Shown here: piece by piece, positions 52,821 to 63,103 of the stretch | How the letters are laid out: each line of letters begins with the position of its first letter | Position numbering within the stretch: the stretch's first letter is position 1 | Source of the DNA: Gammaproteobacteria bacterium | Lineage (GTDB): Bacteria > Pseudomonadota > Gammaproteobacteria > UBA1113 | Assembly (NCBI GenBank): GCA_021773305.1 | Contig: JAJFKH010000040.1 | Coordinates: 1 to 64,000 of the forward strand | DNA length: 64,000 nucleotides | Direction of reading: 5' to 3' | Notes under the pieces: model-generated | The model's input: the letters and a program-made list of their open reading frames with translations, nothing else | Database searches by the model: none | Told to the model about the DNA's origin: nothing | Translations under genes and position numbers: made by a program

Positions 52821-52919
52821 ACAAATAGAAGCAATACCATGAATCATCTAGAAAGAGTAAAAAAATTCAGAAACAGTTAATACTAAAGCAGCAGTTGAAA
52901 TGTTAGTACACCCTACCAA

Positions 52920-53339
52920 TCACTTAACTCTAATATTAAACAGCACAGAATGATCATCGATGCTGTTCGCATCGCAACGAGCAGCAAAGAAATGTTTTGC
53001 GACTAATTCTTGTATATTACCTTCTTTATCAAAGGCAACGCCAAAGACACAGCCGGCCTCAGGTGCGGCTCCATTGGTTGCGTCTTCTATTTGGTAGATA
53101 GCACCGATCCCTGATTTTGACTGTCCGTTCAGAGGTAAAGTTAAATGTGTTTGTTGGATTTCTACTACTGATTCAGGAAAATCTCCGATGATGGTATTTT
53201 CTTTACCTTGCAAAGTTCTTTTTGCAATTTTCCCTGTACTATTTTCAATGGTTACATTTATCTCTTCGGATGAGTAGGCACCATGAGAAATTGTGCAACC
53301 TATTAAAATCATTAGAATAATTCTCTTTGATGTTGGCAT
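52920..53339 (-). CDS. Small exported protein of unknown function
   Basis: 139 aa. A signal peptide is clear (KRIILMILIGCTISHGAYS, cleavage near residue 23). The mature part starts EEINVTIENSTGKIAKRT and looks like an all-beta domain with two Cys (GCVFGVAF and ARCDANS) that could form a disulfide in the periplasm. Family not recognised. It is divergent from the TetR/EamA pair across a gap with palindromes. Confidence 0.8.
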   Translation of the reverse strand: MPTSKRIILMILIGCTISHGAYSSEEINVTIENSTGKIAKRTLQGKENTIIGDFPESVVEIQQTHLTLPLNGQSKSGIGAIYQIEDATNGAAPEAGCVFGVAFDKEGNIQELVAKHFFAARCDANSIDDHSVLFNIRVK

Positions 53340-53368
53340 AGCGTAAGTCCTTGTATTTTTTTAATAGC

Positions 53369-53386
53369 TCTATTGTATTCAATAGA
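53369..53386. promoter_or_regulatory. Candidate TetR operator
   Basis: Palindrome TCTATTG-TATT-CAATAGA, with a third half-site AATAG just to its left (AATAG-CT-CTATT, 53363-53374). It lies between the exported-protein gene and the TetR gene, where a TetR regulator would usually bind. Confidence 0.45.
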
Positions 53387-53419
53387 TTGATTTTTTGCAA
53401 ACCTTAATGCGGATGGTTA

Positions 53420-53448
53420 TTGACAATTTATGTTTGTTACAAAATAAT
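53420..53448 (+). promoter_or_regulatory. Promoter of the TetR-EamA operon
   Basis: Consensus TTGACA (53420-53425), 17-base spacer, AATAAT (53443-53448), about 40 bp before the ATG. Confidence 0.6.
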
Positions 53449-53490
53449 GGCGGCTCTTTTCAAAATTAAAATTATACGGGAAGTGATGTA

Positions 53491-54066
53491 ATGGCAGGTG
53501 TGAATACACGAGATAAGATAATTGTAATTGCTGAAAAATATTTTTCTGAGCGAGGTTATGTGGGGACTCGGCTCAGTGATATCGCTTTGGAATGTGGCAT
53601 CAAGCGGCCGAGTATACTCTATTACTTTGCTTCAAAGATAGAGCTTGCTCAAGCGGTGATTGAGAAGCAACATAATGAATGTAAAGAAGAAGTTTTTGAC
53701 TCTCTGCAAGACACAGATTATTCTCCCCGTGAGAAAGCTGTCTATGCTATACGTAATCTTCGTCTTTATTTAGAACGTCACCCAGAAAATCCCATGGTCA
53801 GTTTTCTATTTGCCACTCACATTGATGGGCTAGAACAGGCGGTTGTACAATATTATGATGCATGGTTAACATCGCTCTATGAATTACTCGTGACATTTCA
53901 CAAACCTAATGAGGCGAAGCAACTTGCGAAATTAAGCTTGATTTTAATCAAAGGATATTTATCCACATCACGACTCTTTAATCGTTGTGAAGATTTAGAT
54001 CTTCTGATGAAGTTTATACGCCGATTATGGACTATGGAAAAAGAGTCGGCTCCTTTAGCCATTTAA
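53491..54066 (+). CDS. TetR-family transcriptional regulator
   Basis: 191 aa. The N-terminal TetR DNA-binding domain is textbook: IIVIAEKYFSERGYVGTRLS, then DIALECGIKRPSILYYFASK near residue 30. The C-terminal ligand domain is helical and not assigned. ATG at 53491 (GGGAAGTGATGTAATG). The EamA transporter follows after 31 bp and is the natural target of its control, with the palindrome in the upstream gap as the likely operator. Confidence 0.93.
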   Translation: MAGVNTRDKIIVIAEKYFSERGYVGTRLSDIALECGIKRPSILYYFASKIELAQAVIEKQHNECKEEVFDSLQDTDYSPREKAVYAIRNLRLYLERHPENPMVSFLFATHIDGLEQAVVQYYDAWLTSLYELLVTFHKPNEAKQLAKLSLILIKGYLSTSRLFNRCEDLDLLMKFIRRLWTMEKESAPLAI

Positions 54067-54097
54067 TTCGCTCCGCGATAAGCATATATAGGCTATC

Positions 54098-55024
54098 ATG
54101 GTTATTATGAGCCTAAAATACGCCGCAAAAAATGTACTATCATTGAACAGCCCTGTTCTACAGTTGGTGGCTGGGGCTGTGATGATCAGTTTTTCTTCAA
54201 TTTTTGTGACCCTTTCATCCGCAGGCCCTACGGCTGATGGTGTCTACCGGATGCTTATTGGAGGGCTTGTCCTTTGGTTTTTGGCGAAACTTCGCGGAGA
54301 GAAATTTTGGCAGAGTTGGCCCATTTTTGCACTTCAATTGGCTGCGGGGTTATTTATTAGCGTCGATATGTTCCTTTGGCACAAGAGCATCTTGTACATA
54401 GGCCCGGGATTGGCGACAATTATTGTTAATTTCCAAGTTTTTTTTATGATACTAGCGGGTATGTTTTTGTTCAATGAGCGCCCAAAGCTGGTTTTTATCG
54501 TAGCAATTTTGTTGGCAATGCTCGGACTTTTGCTCCTGGTGGGGCCGGGGTGGGAGCAATTATCCGCTCAATATCGCACCGGGGTTTATATCGCGTTATT
54601 GGCGGCCTTGTTCTACACTTTTTATATTATTTTTTTGCGCCAAAGCCAAGTCATAGCATCTGCCTTACCAGCTATTTCTAATTTGGGGACAGTAACAATG
54701 ATCTCCTGCCTCATGCTCGTATCATTGGGGATCTTAGCGGGAGAATCTTTGGTGGTACCGCAGGCAACGGACTGGCTGTGGTTAATTCTCTATGGCGTGA
54801 TTAGCCAAGTGTTCGGCTGGTTATTGATTTCTAAAGGGTTACCCCATTTAGCTGTGACACTTGCTGGGCTTATCATACTATTACAACCGGGGTTAGCTTT
54901 TATTTGGGATATTTTATTTTTCCACAGATCCACGGGACTTCATGATTTATTTGGGGTGACCATTTCATTGGCAGGAATTTACCTTGGATTCGTGAGCAAT
55001 GTTAGAACAAAATCAGGGAGTTGA
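54098..55024 (+). CDS. EamA/DMT-family transporter
   Basis: 308-aa inner-membrane protein with ten hydrophobic helices in two EamA repeats. Typical features are the first-helix motif GAVMISFSSIFVTLSSAGPTADGVYRML near residue 30, LFNERPKLVFIVAILLAMLGLLLLVG near 125 and LAGLIILLQPGLAFIWDILFF near 264. Substrate unknown; DMT exporters move amino acids, purines or drugs. Probably regulated by the upstream TetR protein. An alternative in-frame ATG lies three codons downstream. Confidence 0.92.
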   Translation: MVIMSLKYAAKNVLSLNSPVLQLVAGAVMISFSSIFVTLSSAGPTADGVYRMLIGGLVLWFLAKLRGEKFWQSWPIFALQLAAGLFISVDMFLWHKSILYIGPGLATIIVNFQVFFMILAGMFLFNERPKLVFIVAILLAMLGLLLLVGPGWEQLSAQYRTGVYIALLAALFYTFYIIFLRQSQVIASALPAISNLGTVTMISCLMLVSLGILAGESLVVPQATDWLWLILYGVISQVFGWLLISKGLPHLAVTLAGLIILLQPGLAFIWDILFFHRSTGLHDLFGVTISLAGIYLGFVSNVRTKSGS

Positions 55025-55262
55025 TTTTTAACTCATTGATTTTAAATGTATAAAATTAAATTTTTGTTTTCTTTGCAAAATCCTGTATCTTTATTAGACT
55101 TAACGAATGGTAAAATATTTGTATTCTTGTAACAATTTTGTAAAAAAAAGGTTGTATAAGCTTCCAGTTGTCTTAATGGAGTGTTAGAATAAGCGACTTT
55201 TCAAACAACATGTAGGGGCGAATTAGGTGGTAGATAACGGAAATAAAAAGGGAGAATGGAAC

Positions 55263-55529
55263 ATGTCGAAGGGGCAAACTCTTCAAGATCCTTTTTTGAA
55301 CGCATTGCGAAAAGAAAAGGTGCCTGTTTCTATTTATTTGGTCAATGGGATTAAATTGCAGGGCCAAGTTGAATCTTTTGATCAATTTGTTGTGCTTCTG
55401 AAAAATTCTGTGAGTCAGATGGTTTATAAGCATGCTATATCAACCATTGTACCAGTAAGAAACGTTCGTATAGGTACTCCAAATTTTGCAGACGAAGGTG
55501 CGATGATTGAGAGTGAATCGGATCTGTAA
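55263..55529 (+). CDS. hfq: RNA chaperone Hfq
   Basis: Hexameric Sm-like protein that pairs small RNAs with mRNAs. 88 aa from ATG 55263 (GGGAG upstream); an earlier GTG at 55227 would add a non-homologous leader. Sm1 and Sm2 are well conserved: [20 protein letters not shown] then [10 protein letters not shown], and [15 protein letters not shown] with the YKHA motif. The C-terminal tail is short and acidic ([12 protein letters not shown]). First gene of hfq-hflX-hflK-hflC-purA; miaA, often upstream, is absent. The 238-bp gap before it is AT-rich with no clear terminator or promoter. Confidence 0.98.
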   Translation: MSKGQTLQDPFLNALRKEKVPVSIYLVNGIKLQGQVESFDQFVVLLKNSVSQMVYKHAISTIVPVRNVRIGTPNFADEGAMIESESDL

Positions 55530-55539
55530 GGTGTGTTGA

Positions 55540-56784
55540 TTGTTTGAGCAGCCGCAAACAGGAGAGTCTGCGGTTCTCGTTCACATCGAGCTTTCTTCAA
55601 AAATAAACCAAGAAGAATTTCAGGAATTTGAAGAGCTTGCTGCGTCTGCTGGTGCTATTCCAGCAGAAACTGTTTTCGTCACGAGAAAAGTTCCCGAGCC
55701 AAAATATTTTATCGGTAAAGGCAAGGCGGAAGAAGTCAAACAGGCCGTTACCGCATCTCATGCTCACTTGGTTTTGGTTAATCATGCCCTAAGTCCTGCT
55801 CAAGAGCGTAATCTAGAATGTTATTTACAGTGTCGTGTTTTAGATAGAACCGGGCTTATTCTTGATATCTTTGCTCAGCGAGCTAGAACTTTTGAAGGAA
55901 AATTGCAGGTTGAATTAGCTCAACTACAGCATTTATCCACCAGGCTTGTTCGTGGTTGGACACACTTAGAACGGCAGAAAGGCGGGATTGGCCTTCGAGG
56001 GCCAGGTGAGACTCAATTAGAAACTGATAGACGTTTGGTTCGTGCCAGGATAAAAACAATAACTAAACGCCTTGAGAAGGTGCGTGGTCAGCGAAATCAG
56101 GGGCGTAGAGCTAGGGCAAAAGCGGCGATTCCAACGGTTTCTCTTGTGGGCTACACCAATGCGGGCAAATCCACACTTTTCAATTATTTGACTCATGCTG
56201 ATGTGACGGCTGAAAGCAAACTTTTTGCGACGTTAGATCCTACCTTGCGGCGTGTGCATATACCGGGTTTTGGCCCCGTTGTTTTGGTTGATACAGTAGG
56301 TTTTATCCGACATTTACCTCATGATCTAGTGAGTGCATTTCGAGCAACCCTGGAAGAAACTTCAGACGCTGATTTATTGTTGCATGTGATTGATGCTCAT
56401 GATCCAAGGCGTAAGGCTCAGATGGAGCAAGTGCACCAGGTTTTAGAAGAAATCCATGCCAGTCAAATTCCCCAAATTAAAGTCTACAATAAAGTCGACC
56501 TAATACCTTCTGAGGCACAAGTGTGTGAAAAACACTCAGGTGCTTCAATGGTGCGACTGTCTGCTAGAACAGGAGAAGGGATTGATGCATTGTTTGCCGC
56601 AATAACATCCTGCCTGAGCAAAAGTCTTATAAAGAGAGTGGTTAAAATTTCACCAAACCAACATGATGTCCGAGCAAAATTATATGACAAAGGTTATGTT
56701 ATTGCAGAACGTGCAGATGATAACGGCGCTTGCTATTTGCTCGTGAACATCTCTAAGCTTGAGTATGACCGTTGGTTTAGATAG
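55540..56784 (+). CDS. hflX: GTPase HflX
   Basis: Ribosome-associated GTPase that splits stalled 70S ribosomes. 414 aa. The start is TTG (MFEQPQTGESAVLVHIEL), 10 bp after the hfq stop; the N-terminus matches HflX, which justifies the TTG. The glycine-rich HflX signature ERQKGGIGLRGPGETQLETD is near residue 146, G1 LVGYTNAGKST near 204, G3 DTVGFIRHLPHDLVSAFRAT near 251 and G4 NKVD near 318. Confidence 0.97.
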   Translation: MFEQPQTGESAVLVHIELSSKINQEEFQEFEELAASAGAIPAETVFVTRKVPEPKYFIGKGKAEEVKQAVTASHAHLVLVNHALSPAQERNLECYLQCRVLDRTGLILDIFAQRARTFEGKLQVELAQLQHLSTRLVRGWTHLERQKGGIGLRGPGETQLETDRRLVRARIKTITKRLEKVRGQRNQGRRARAKAAIPTVSLVGYTNAGKSTLFNYLTHADVTAESKLFATLDPTLRRVHIPGFGPVVLVDTVGFIRHLPHDLVSAFRATLEETSDADLLLHVIDAHDPRRKAQMEQVHQVLEEIHASQIPQIKVYNKVDLIPSEAQVCEKHSGASMVRLSARTGEGIDALFAAITSCLSKSLIKRVVKISPNQHDVRAKLYDKGYVIAERADDNGACYLLVNISKLEYDRWFR

Positions 56785-56885
56785 TTGTGCTTTTAATAAC
56801 TCTATGTGATATCGCAGAGATGTTCCCATTTTCAACTGCGAATGCTATAGTGCTGAAGATTAGCGACAACTATTTGGAGTCCTCT

Positions 56886-58070
56886 ATGGCTTGGAATGAA
56901 CCTGGTGGAGATAAAGACCCTTGGAGTGGTAATAAAAAGCAAGGATCCCCTCCTGACTTGGATAAAGTTTTCCGGGACTTTCAAAAAAAAGTGACCGGAA
57001 TGCTAGGCGGTAAGAAATTAGGTTCTGCCGGTGGTGCTGGAAACGGCGAATCCGGTGTTGTTATGCTGACCAGCATATTGGTTATTGTATTAGCAATATG
57101 GGCAGTCTTTGGCTTTTATATTGTCTCTCCTTCTGAAAAAGCTGTGGTGTTGCGCTTTGGGGCCTACAGTAGGACTGTGGATCCAGGATTGCATTGGTTG
57201 CCGCCTATCATTGAGCGGAAATTTGCAGTGAACGTTAAGGCGACCAGTCAAAATACTTACGACGCGGATATGCTAACCAGCGATGAAAATATCGTGTCAG
57301 TTAAGATTGCTGTTCAATATGTTAGTGAGAACCCAGAAAAATATTTGTTTAACATTGTCAATCCCATTGAAAGTTTGGAGCAAGTCTCTGCGAGTGCATT
57401 GCGCCAAGTGATTGGTGATAACAATTTAGATTACATCTTGACCGAAGGTAAGGACGAGATTACATCAGAAATATTTAGCCAAGTGAATGAACTACAGGAA
57501 AAATATCAAAGCGGGATCCGAGTGACTAATGTTTCATTGCTATCGGCTAAGCCACCAGAGGCTGTTGCTGACGCTTTTGATGATGTCATCAAGTCTCGTG
57601 AGGATATGGAACGGTATGTGGATCAAGCCAAAGCCTATGCTGCTAAGGTAGTGCCGGAAGCTGAAGGGCGTGCTTTACGATCTTTAGCCGATGCGGAAGC
57701 CTATCAACAAAATATGGTACTCAATGCTCGTGGTGAAACAGCTCGTTTCGCAAAATTATTACCGGAATACCATAGGACTCCGAGAGTGACCCGAGAACGC
57801 ATGTATTTGTCTGCGATTGAGTTGGTGTTTAAGAATACAAGCAAAGTGCTTGTTGATGTTCAAAGTAGTAATAACTTGATGTATATACCCCTAGATAAAA
57901 TTTTAGGTGGTCAGTCTCCCCTGGTGGTAAATGAAACGCAAAATGTTACTGAAGCACCAGTGATACCGGGTGCTAAAGGATCATCGGTCGCATCGAGGCA
58001 GAGCAACTCAAACAGCTATTTAAATATCGCTAATCGTGAACGATCCAGCAGAGGGCGGGGTACTCAGTAA
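56886..58070 (+). CDS. hflK: HflK, FtsH regulator (SPFH family)
   Basis: 394 aa from ATG 56886, which has GGAG at 7-base spacing and gives the family N-terminus MAWNEPGGDKDPWSGNKKQG; the longer frame is rejected. A Gly/Pro-rich cytoplasmic head is followed by a transmembrane helix near residue 65 (LTSILVIVLAIWAVFGFYIV). The SPFH/prohibitin domain comes next (EKAVVLRFGAYSRTVDPGLHW) with coiled coil up to about residue 330. With HflC it forms the membrane cage around FtsH protease. Confidence 0.97.
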   Translation: MAWNEPGGDKDPWSGNKKQGSPPDLDKVFRDFQKKVTGMLGGKKLGSAGGAGNGESGVVMLTSILVIVLAIWAVFGFYIVSPSEKAVVLRFGAYSRTVDPGLHWLPPIIERKFAVNVKATSQNTYDADMLTSDENIVSVKIAVQYVSENPEKYLFNIVNPIESLEQVSASALRQVIGDNNLDYILTEGKDEITSEIFSQVNELQEKYQSGIRVTNVSLLSAKPPEAVADAFDDVIKSREDMERYVDQAKAYAAKVVPEAEGRALRSLADAEAYQQNMVLNARGETARFAKLLPEYHRTPRVTRERMYLSAIELVFKNTSKVLVDVQSSNNLMYIPLDKILGGQSPLVVNETQNVTEAPVIPGAKGSSVASRQSNSNSYLNIANRERSSRGRGTQ

Positions 58071-58990
58071 TGTCTTCAAAAACAGTATTTGGTTTTTTAT
58101 TGGGGCTTGTTGTTATCGTTATTATTTCAACTTGTGCCTTCACCATTCGTCAGGCTCAGATGGGACTGGTGTCTCATCTAGGAAAATTTAAAACAGGTGA
58201 CAGCCAACAGGCGGTGGTTTACAAGCCTGGGTTACATTTCAAATTGCCCGTGGTTGAAAAAATTATAAAATTCGACATGCGTTTGCAAACCCTGGATATT
58301 CCTTCAACGCCGATTATGACAAAAGAACAAAAGCACTTGATTGTGGATTATTTTGTTAAGTGGAAGATTCGCGATCTAGAAAAATTTTATACCAGTACTA
58401 ATCGAGGGCATATTGCAGTTGCTGAAAAATTACTTTCTCAACAAATTGATGCGGGCCTTGTTGCGGAAATTGGTAAACGTACGATTCAGCAAGTTGTTAC
58501 AGAAGATAGAGAAGCTATTATGCAAGCGTTGAACGCGCGAGCGAATAAAACTGTAGCTGAGCAATTGGGTATGGATATTATTGATGTGCGAATTAAGCGA
58601 ATTGATTTGCCCACCAATGTGAGTAATGCTGTATTCCAACGTATGCGGGCAAGTAGGAAAAAAGTAGCTATTGAAAATCGCTCCATTGGTATGCGAGATG
58701 CTGAAGGGATCCGAGCATTGTCTGATGCGGAGGCTGTGGTTGTTGAATCATCAGCTCGATCGGCGGGAAATAAAATACGTGCGGTGGGTGAGGCTGAAGC
58801 AGCGTCTATCTATGCTGATACATATAATCAAGATCCGGAATTTTACGCATTTTATCGAAGCTTGAGTGCTTATACCAATACACTTAATAGCAAAGATAAT
58901 GTATTACTGTTATCTCCTGAGAGCCAATTCTTCGAATATTTTAATCAGGCGAAAGGGCTTAATATGAAAAAAAAGGATAATGCTGGTTAG
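58070..58990 (+). CDS. hflC: HflC, FtsH regulator (SPFH family)
   Basis: 306 aa, partner of HflK. N-terminal transmembrane helix FGFLLGLVVIVIISTCAF, then the SPFH domain (GLVSHLGKFKTG; VYKPGLHFKLPVVEKI) and coiled coil. YFVKWKIRDLEKFYTSTNRG and SVSARSAGNK-type segments are as in E. coli HflC. The ATG overlaps the hflK stop (TAATG), giving coupled synthesis of the two subunits. Confidence 0.97.
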   Translation: MSSKTVFGFLLGLVVIVIISTCAFTIRQAQMGLVSHLGKFKTGDSQQAVVYKPGLHFKLPVVEKIIKFDMRLQTLDIPSTPIMTKEQKHLIVDYFVKWKIRDLEKFYTSTNRGHIAVAEKLLSQQIDAGLVAEIGKRTIQQVVTEDREAIMQALNARANKTVAEQLGMDIIDVRIKRIDLPTNVSNAVFQRMRASRKKVAIENRSIGMRDAEGIRALSDAEAVVVESSARSAGNKIRAVGEAEAASIYADTYNQDPEFYAFYRSLSAYTNTLNSKDNVLLLSPESQFFEYFNQAKGLNMKKKDNAG

Positions 58991-59037
58991 AATATCTTTG
59001 GATTTCGCAGCGAACAGTATTGCGAGGGCTGCCGTAG

Positions 59038-60384
<1,347 letters not shown>

Positions 60385-60393
60385 TCTCATAAT

Positions 60394-60480
60394 TGGTGCC
60401 GAGAAGAGGACTCGAACCTCCACGGGGTTGCCCCCACAAGCACCTGAAGCTTGCGTGTCTACCAATTTCACCATCTCGGC
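60394..60480 (-). tRNA. tRNA-Leu (anticodon CAG)
   Basis: On the reverse strand acceptor GCCGAGA pairs with TCTCGGC, and CCA is encoded. It is a class II tRNA: D arm GGTGAAATTGGTAGACACGC, anticodon arm AAGCTTCAGGTGCTTG with CAG, a variable-arm hairpin GGGGGCAACCCC and T arm GAGGTTCGAGTCCTC. These features identify leucine. It lies 22 bp downstream of a small lipoprotein gene on the same strand and converges on purA. Confidence 0.95.
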
Positions 60481-60502
60481 ATGGTTATTTTAAACTGTGA
60501 AG

Positions 60503-60736
60503 TTATTTATCACAGCCATGGGAATTGTACATATCAACTAAACGTTTTTGTTCAGGGTTTGTTATCTGATTCGGATAAGAAAAATCACGATTTGTGAGGC
60601 GATGAGTTAAATATTTGCACAGAGCTTCCCGGTCATAATGGTCAGGATCGTACATATACTCTGCCTGGTTTTCGCAACCAAAGAGCAGCAGAGTTGCTCC
60701 AATGACAATAATTAAGCATGCAACAATCTTTTTCAT
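60503..60736 (-). CDS. Small putative lipoprotein (77 aa)
   Basis: Start at ATG 60736 gives MKKIVACLIIVIGATLLLFG followed by Cys-Glu-Asn, a lipoprotein signal with lipobox LLFGC (Cys near residue 21). The mature part is 56 residues with two more Cys (ALCKYL; SHGCDK) and a Tyr/Asp-rich start. No family recognised. Divergent from rnr; the tRNA-Leu gene is directly downstream. Confidence 0.75.
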   Translation of the reverse strand: MKKIVACLIIVIGATLLLFGCENQAEYMYDPDHYDREALCKYLTHRLTNRDFSYPNQITNPEQKRLVDMYNSHGCDK

Positions 60737-60850
60737 CCAATTTGTCTCGACTAACCGGCTATAAAACAATTAGAATAGCTAAGAACTACCCTGGATCTTA
60801 CAGTAGTTTCTAACTGGTGTAATCTGAAATTATAGACTAATTGACATACG

Positions 60851-63103
60851 GTGTTAAGTAAAGTGAGCAAAGATACGCAAAAAAAGCAAGATCCTTTCAA
60901 GCTACGTGAGCAAGCTAAGTACGCTAATCCGGTGCCTAGCCGAGAATTTATTATGGATCATCTGGAGCAACGAGCTTGTTTGATGTCCTATGAGGAGCTG
61001 GCAGAGGATCTTGATTTATACGAAGAAGATGAAATTGAAGCGATTCGCCGCCGCATGCAAGCGATGGTGCGAGATGGTCAATTACACCGAAATCGCAAAG
61101 GTTGCTATGGGCTGATTTCCAAAATGGACTTGATTGCGGGGAGAGTGCGTGGTCACAGGGAAGGGTATGGTACGGTCATACCGGATAAAGGCAGTGAAAT
61201 TTATAGCTTACCTGAGCGTCAAATGCGAGGTGTCTTTGGTGGTGATCGCGTTTTGGTCAGATTGGTTGAAGGCTCTCGCCGGGGAAGAAAAGGTGGGCGG
61301 AAAGAATGTCAAATTATTAGAGTTATCGAAAGCAATACGGAACAGATAGTTGGGCGTTTTTATCTTTCTGATGGAATTGCCCATGTCATTCCAGATAGTA
61401 AAACTATTAACCAGGAAATTTTAATTCCTGAGGGTGAGCGGGGCGATGCTCAAGCAGGACAGATTGTTACAGCACAAATTATTACGCAACCTTCCATGCG
61501 AAATTTGCCCGTAGGGCGAGTGGTTGAAGTCCTCGGTGAACATATGGCTCCGGGGTTAGAAATTGATATTGCCTTGCGCGCCCATGGGATCCCTTATCAG
61601 TGGCCCGATGAAGCCATCAGTGAAGCTCGTGCATTGCCCACACGTGTTGAAAATCACGATAAGCAAGATCGAGTAGACTTAAGAGAATTACCTTTTGTGA
61701 CGATTGATGGTGAAGATGCTAAGGATTTTGATGATGCTGTCTATTGTGAACCTCTTAAAAATGGCTACCATGTGTATGTTGCTATTGCTGATGTGGATCA
61801 TTATGTAAAGCCAGGCTCTGCTTTAGATGAGCAAGCACAAGTCAGAGGAACTTCAGTTTATTTCCCTGGAAGAGTGATACCCATGCTTCCAACGCAACTC
61901 TCCAATGGTCTTTGTTCATTGAAACCCCGAGTAGATAGGCTTGCTATGGTTTGTAAAATATCCTTGACAAGCAAAGGAAAGGTTCGAAAGTTTGAATTTT
62001 TTGAAGGCGTGATCCGTTCTCATGCGAGATTAACGTATGAAAAAGTTGCAAAAATGATTGAACAAAAAGATAAAAGATTACGAGATCAATACAAAGAACT
62101 GCTCCCCCATTTACAACGACTCTATGAAGTTTTTTATATTCTTCATGATAAGCGTGCTTCTCGTGGGGCGATTGATTTTGAGATACCTGAAACTAAAATT
62201 GTTTTTGGGAGTGATAAAAAAATATCGAAAATTGTACCCCAGCACCGTGTAGACTCTCATCGTTTGATTGAGGAATGTATGTTGCTTGCCAATGTTTGTG
62301 CAGCAGAGTTATTGTTGAAACAAAAAATCCAGACCCTTTATCGCGTTCATGGAGGGCCTGAAGCAGAGAAAATCGTGACATTGCGACAATTTCTCAAGCA
62401 GCTAGGTTTGAAATTAACGGGAGGCAAAAAACCTTCTCCGAGTGATTACAAAAAAATACTTGAAAAAACAATGGATAGACCGGATGGACTTGTGATCCAG
62501 ACCATGCTGCTTCGCTCGATGGGCGCGGCTCATTACCAAAATAATAATATTGGTCATTTTGGTCTTGCCTATGATGCTTATTGCCATTTTACCTCTCCCA
62601 TTCGACGTTACCCTGATTTACTGGTTCACCGAGCTATCAAACATATTGTCCGAGGCAATAAACCGAAGAAATTTATGTATGATGCTGAGAAAATGGTGCA
62701 TTTTGGAGAGCATTGTTCAGCAGCAGAGCGCCGTGCAGATGATGCAACTCGTGATGTTGTGGATTGGTTAAAATGTGAATTTATGTCCGATAAAGTAGGC
62801 CAAGAATTTTCAGGTAAAATATCAGGGGTGACGCCATTTGGATTGTTTGTCACGTTACATGAAGTCTTTGTGGATGGGTTGTTGCATATTACTGGCTTAG
62901 GAAATGATTATTACCATTATGATGAAGTTGCTCAACGCCTTGTAGGTGAAAGAACGAATGCAACCTTTACCATGGGTGATGAATTAGATATTTTGGTAGC
63001 AAGGGTATCTTTAGATGATAGGATGATAGATTTTGAACTGGTCGGTGTTGAAAAAGCAACAACAAAACCGAAAAAAAAGCGTTATAAGAAGAAAAAATCA
63101 TGA
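60851..63103 (+). CDS. rnr: Ribonuclease R
   Basis: 3'-5' exoribonuclease that degrades structured RNA and matures rRNA/tmRNA. 750 aa. N-terminal winged helix (LMSYEELAEDLDLYEEDEIE near residue 40), cold-shock domains, the RNB catalytic domain with DGEDAKDFDDAVY near residue 290 and HFTSPIRRYPDLLVHRAIKH near 578, a C-terminal S1 domain (FSGKISGVTPFGLFVTLHEV near 650) and a Lys-rich tail (KPKKKRYKKKKS). Two GTG starts are possible, 60851 and 60863; the second (MSKDTQKKQDPF) matches E. coli better. It overlaps rlmB by 4 bp. Confidence 0.97.
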   Translation: MLSKVSKDTQKKQDPFKLREQAKYANPVPSREFIMDHLEQRACLMSYEELAEDLDLYEEDEIEAIRRRMQAMVRDGQLHRNRKGCYGLISKMDLIAGRVRGHREGYGTVIPDKGSEIYSLPERQMRGVFGGDRVLVRLVEGSRRGRKGGRKECQIIRVIESNTEQIVGRFYLSDGIAHVIPDSKTINQEILIPEGERGDAQAGQIVTAQIITQPSMRNLPVGRVVEVLGEHMAPGLEIDIALRAHGIPYQWPDEAISEARALPTRVENHDKQDRVDLRELPFVTIDGEDAKDFDDAVYCEPLKNGYHVYVAIADVDHYVKPGSALDEQAQVRGTSVYFPGRVIPMLPTQLSNGLCSLKPRVDRLAMVCKISLTSKGKVRKFEFFEGVIRSHARLTYEKVAKMIEQKDKRLRDQYKELLPHLQRLYEVFYILHDKRASRGAIDFEIPETKIVFGSDKKISKIVPQHRVDSHRLIEECMLLANVCAAELLLKQKIQTLYRVHGGPEAEKIVTLRQFLKQLGLKLTGGKKPSPSDYKKILEKTMDRPDGLVIQTMLLRSMGAAHYQNNNIGHFGLAYDAYCHFTSPIRRYPDLLVHRAIKHIVRGNKPKKFMYDAEKMVHFGEHCSAAERRADDATRDVVDWLKCEFMSDKVGQEFSGKISGVTPFGLFVTLHEVFVDGLLHITGLGNDYYHYDEVAQRLVGERTNATFTMGDELDILVARVSLDDRMIDFELVGVEKATTKPKKKRYKKKKS

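Noticed and set aside
60841-60846. TTGACA just before rnr
   Set aside because: Only 10 bp from the start codon, with no -10 box at proper distance inside the gene.
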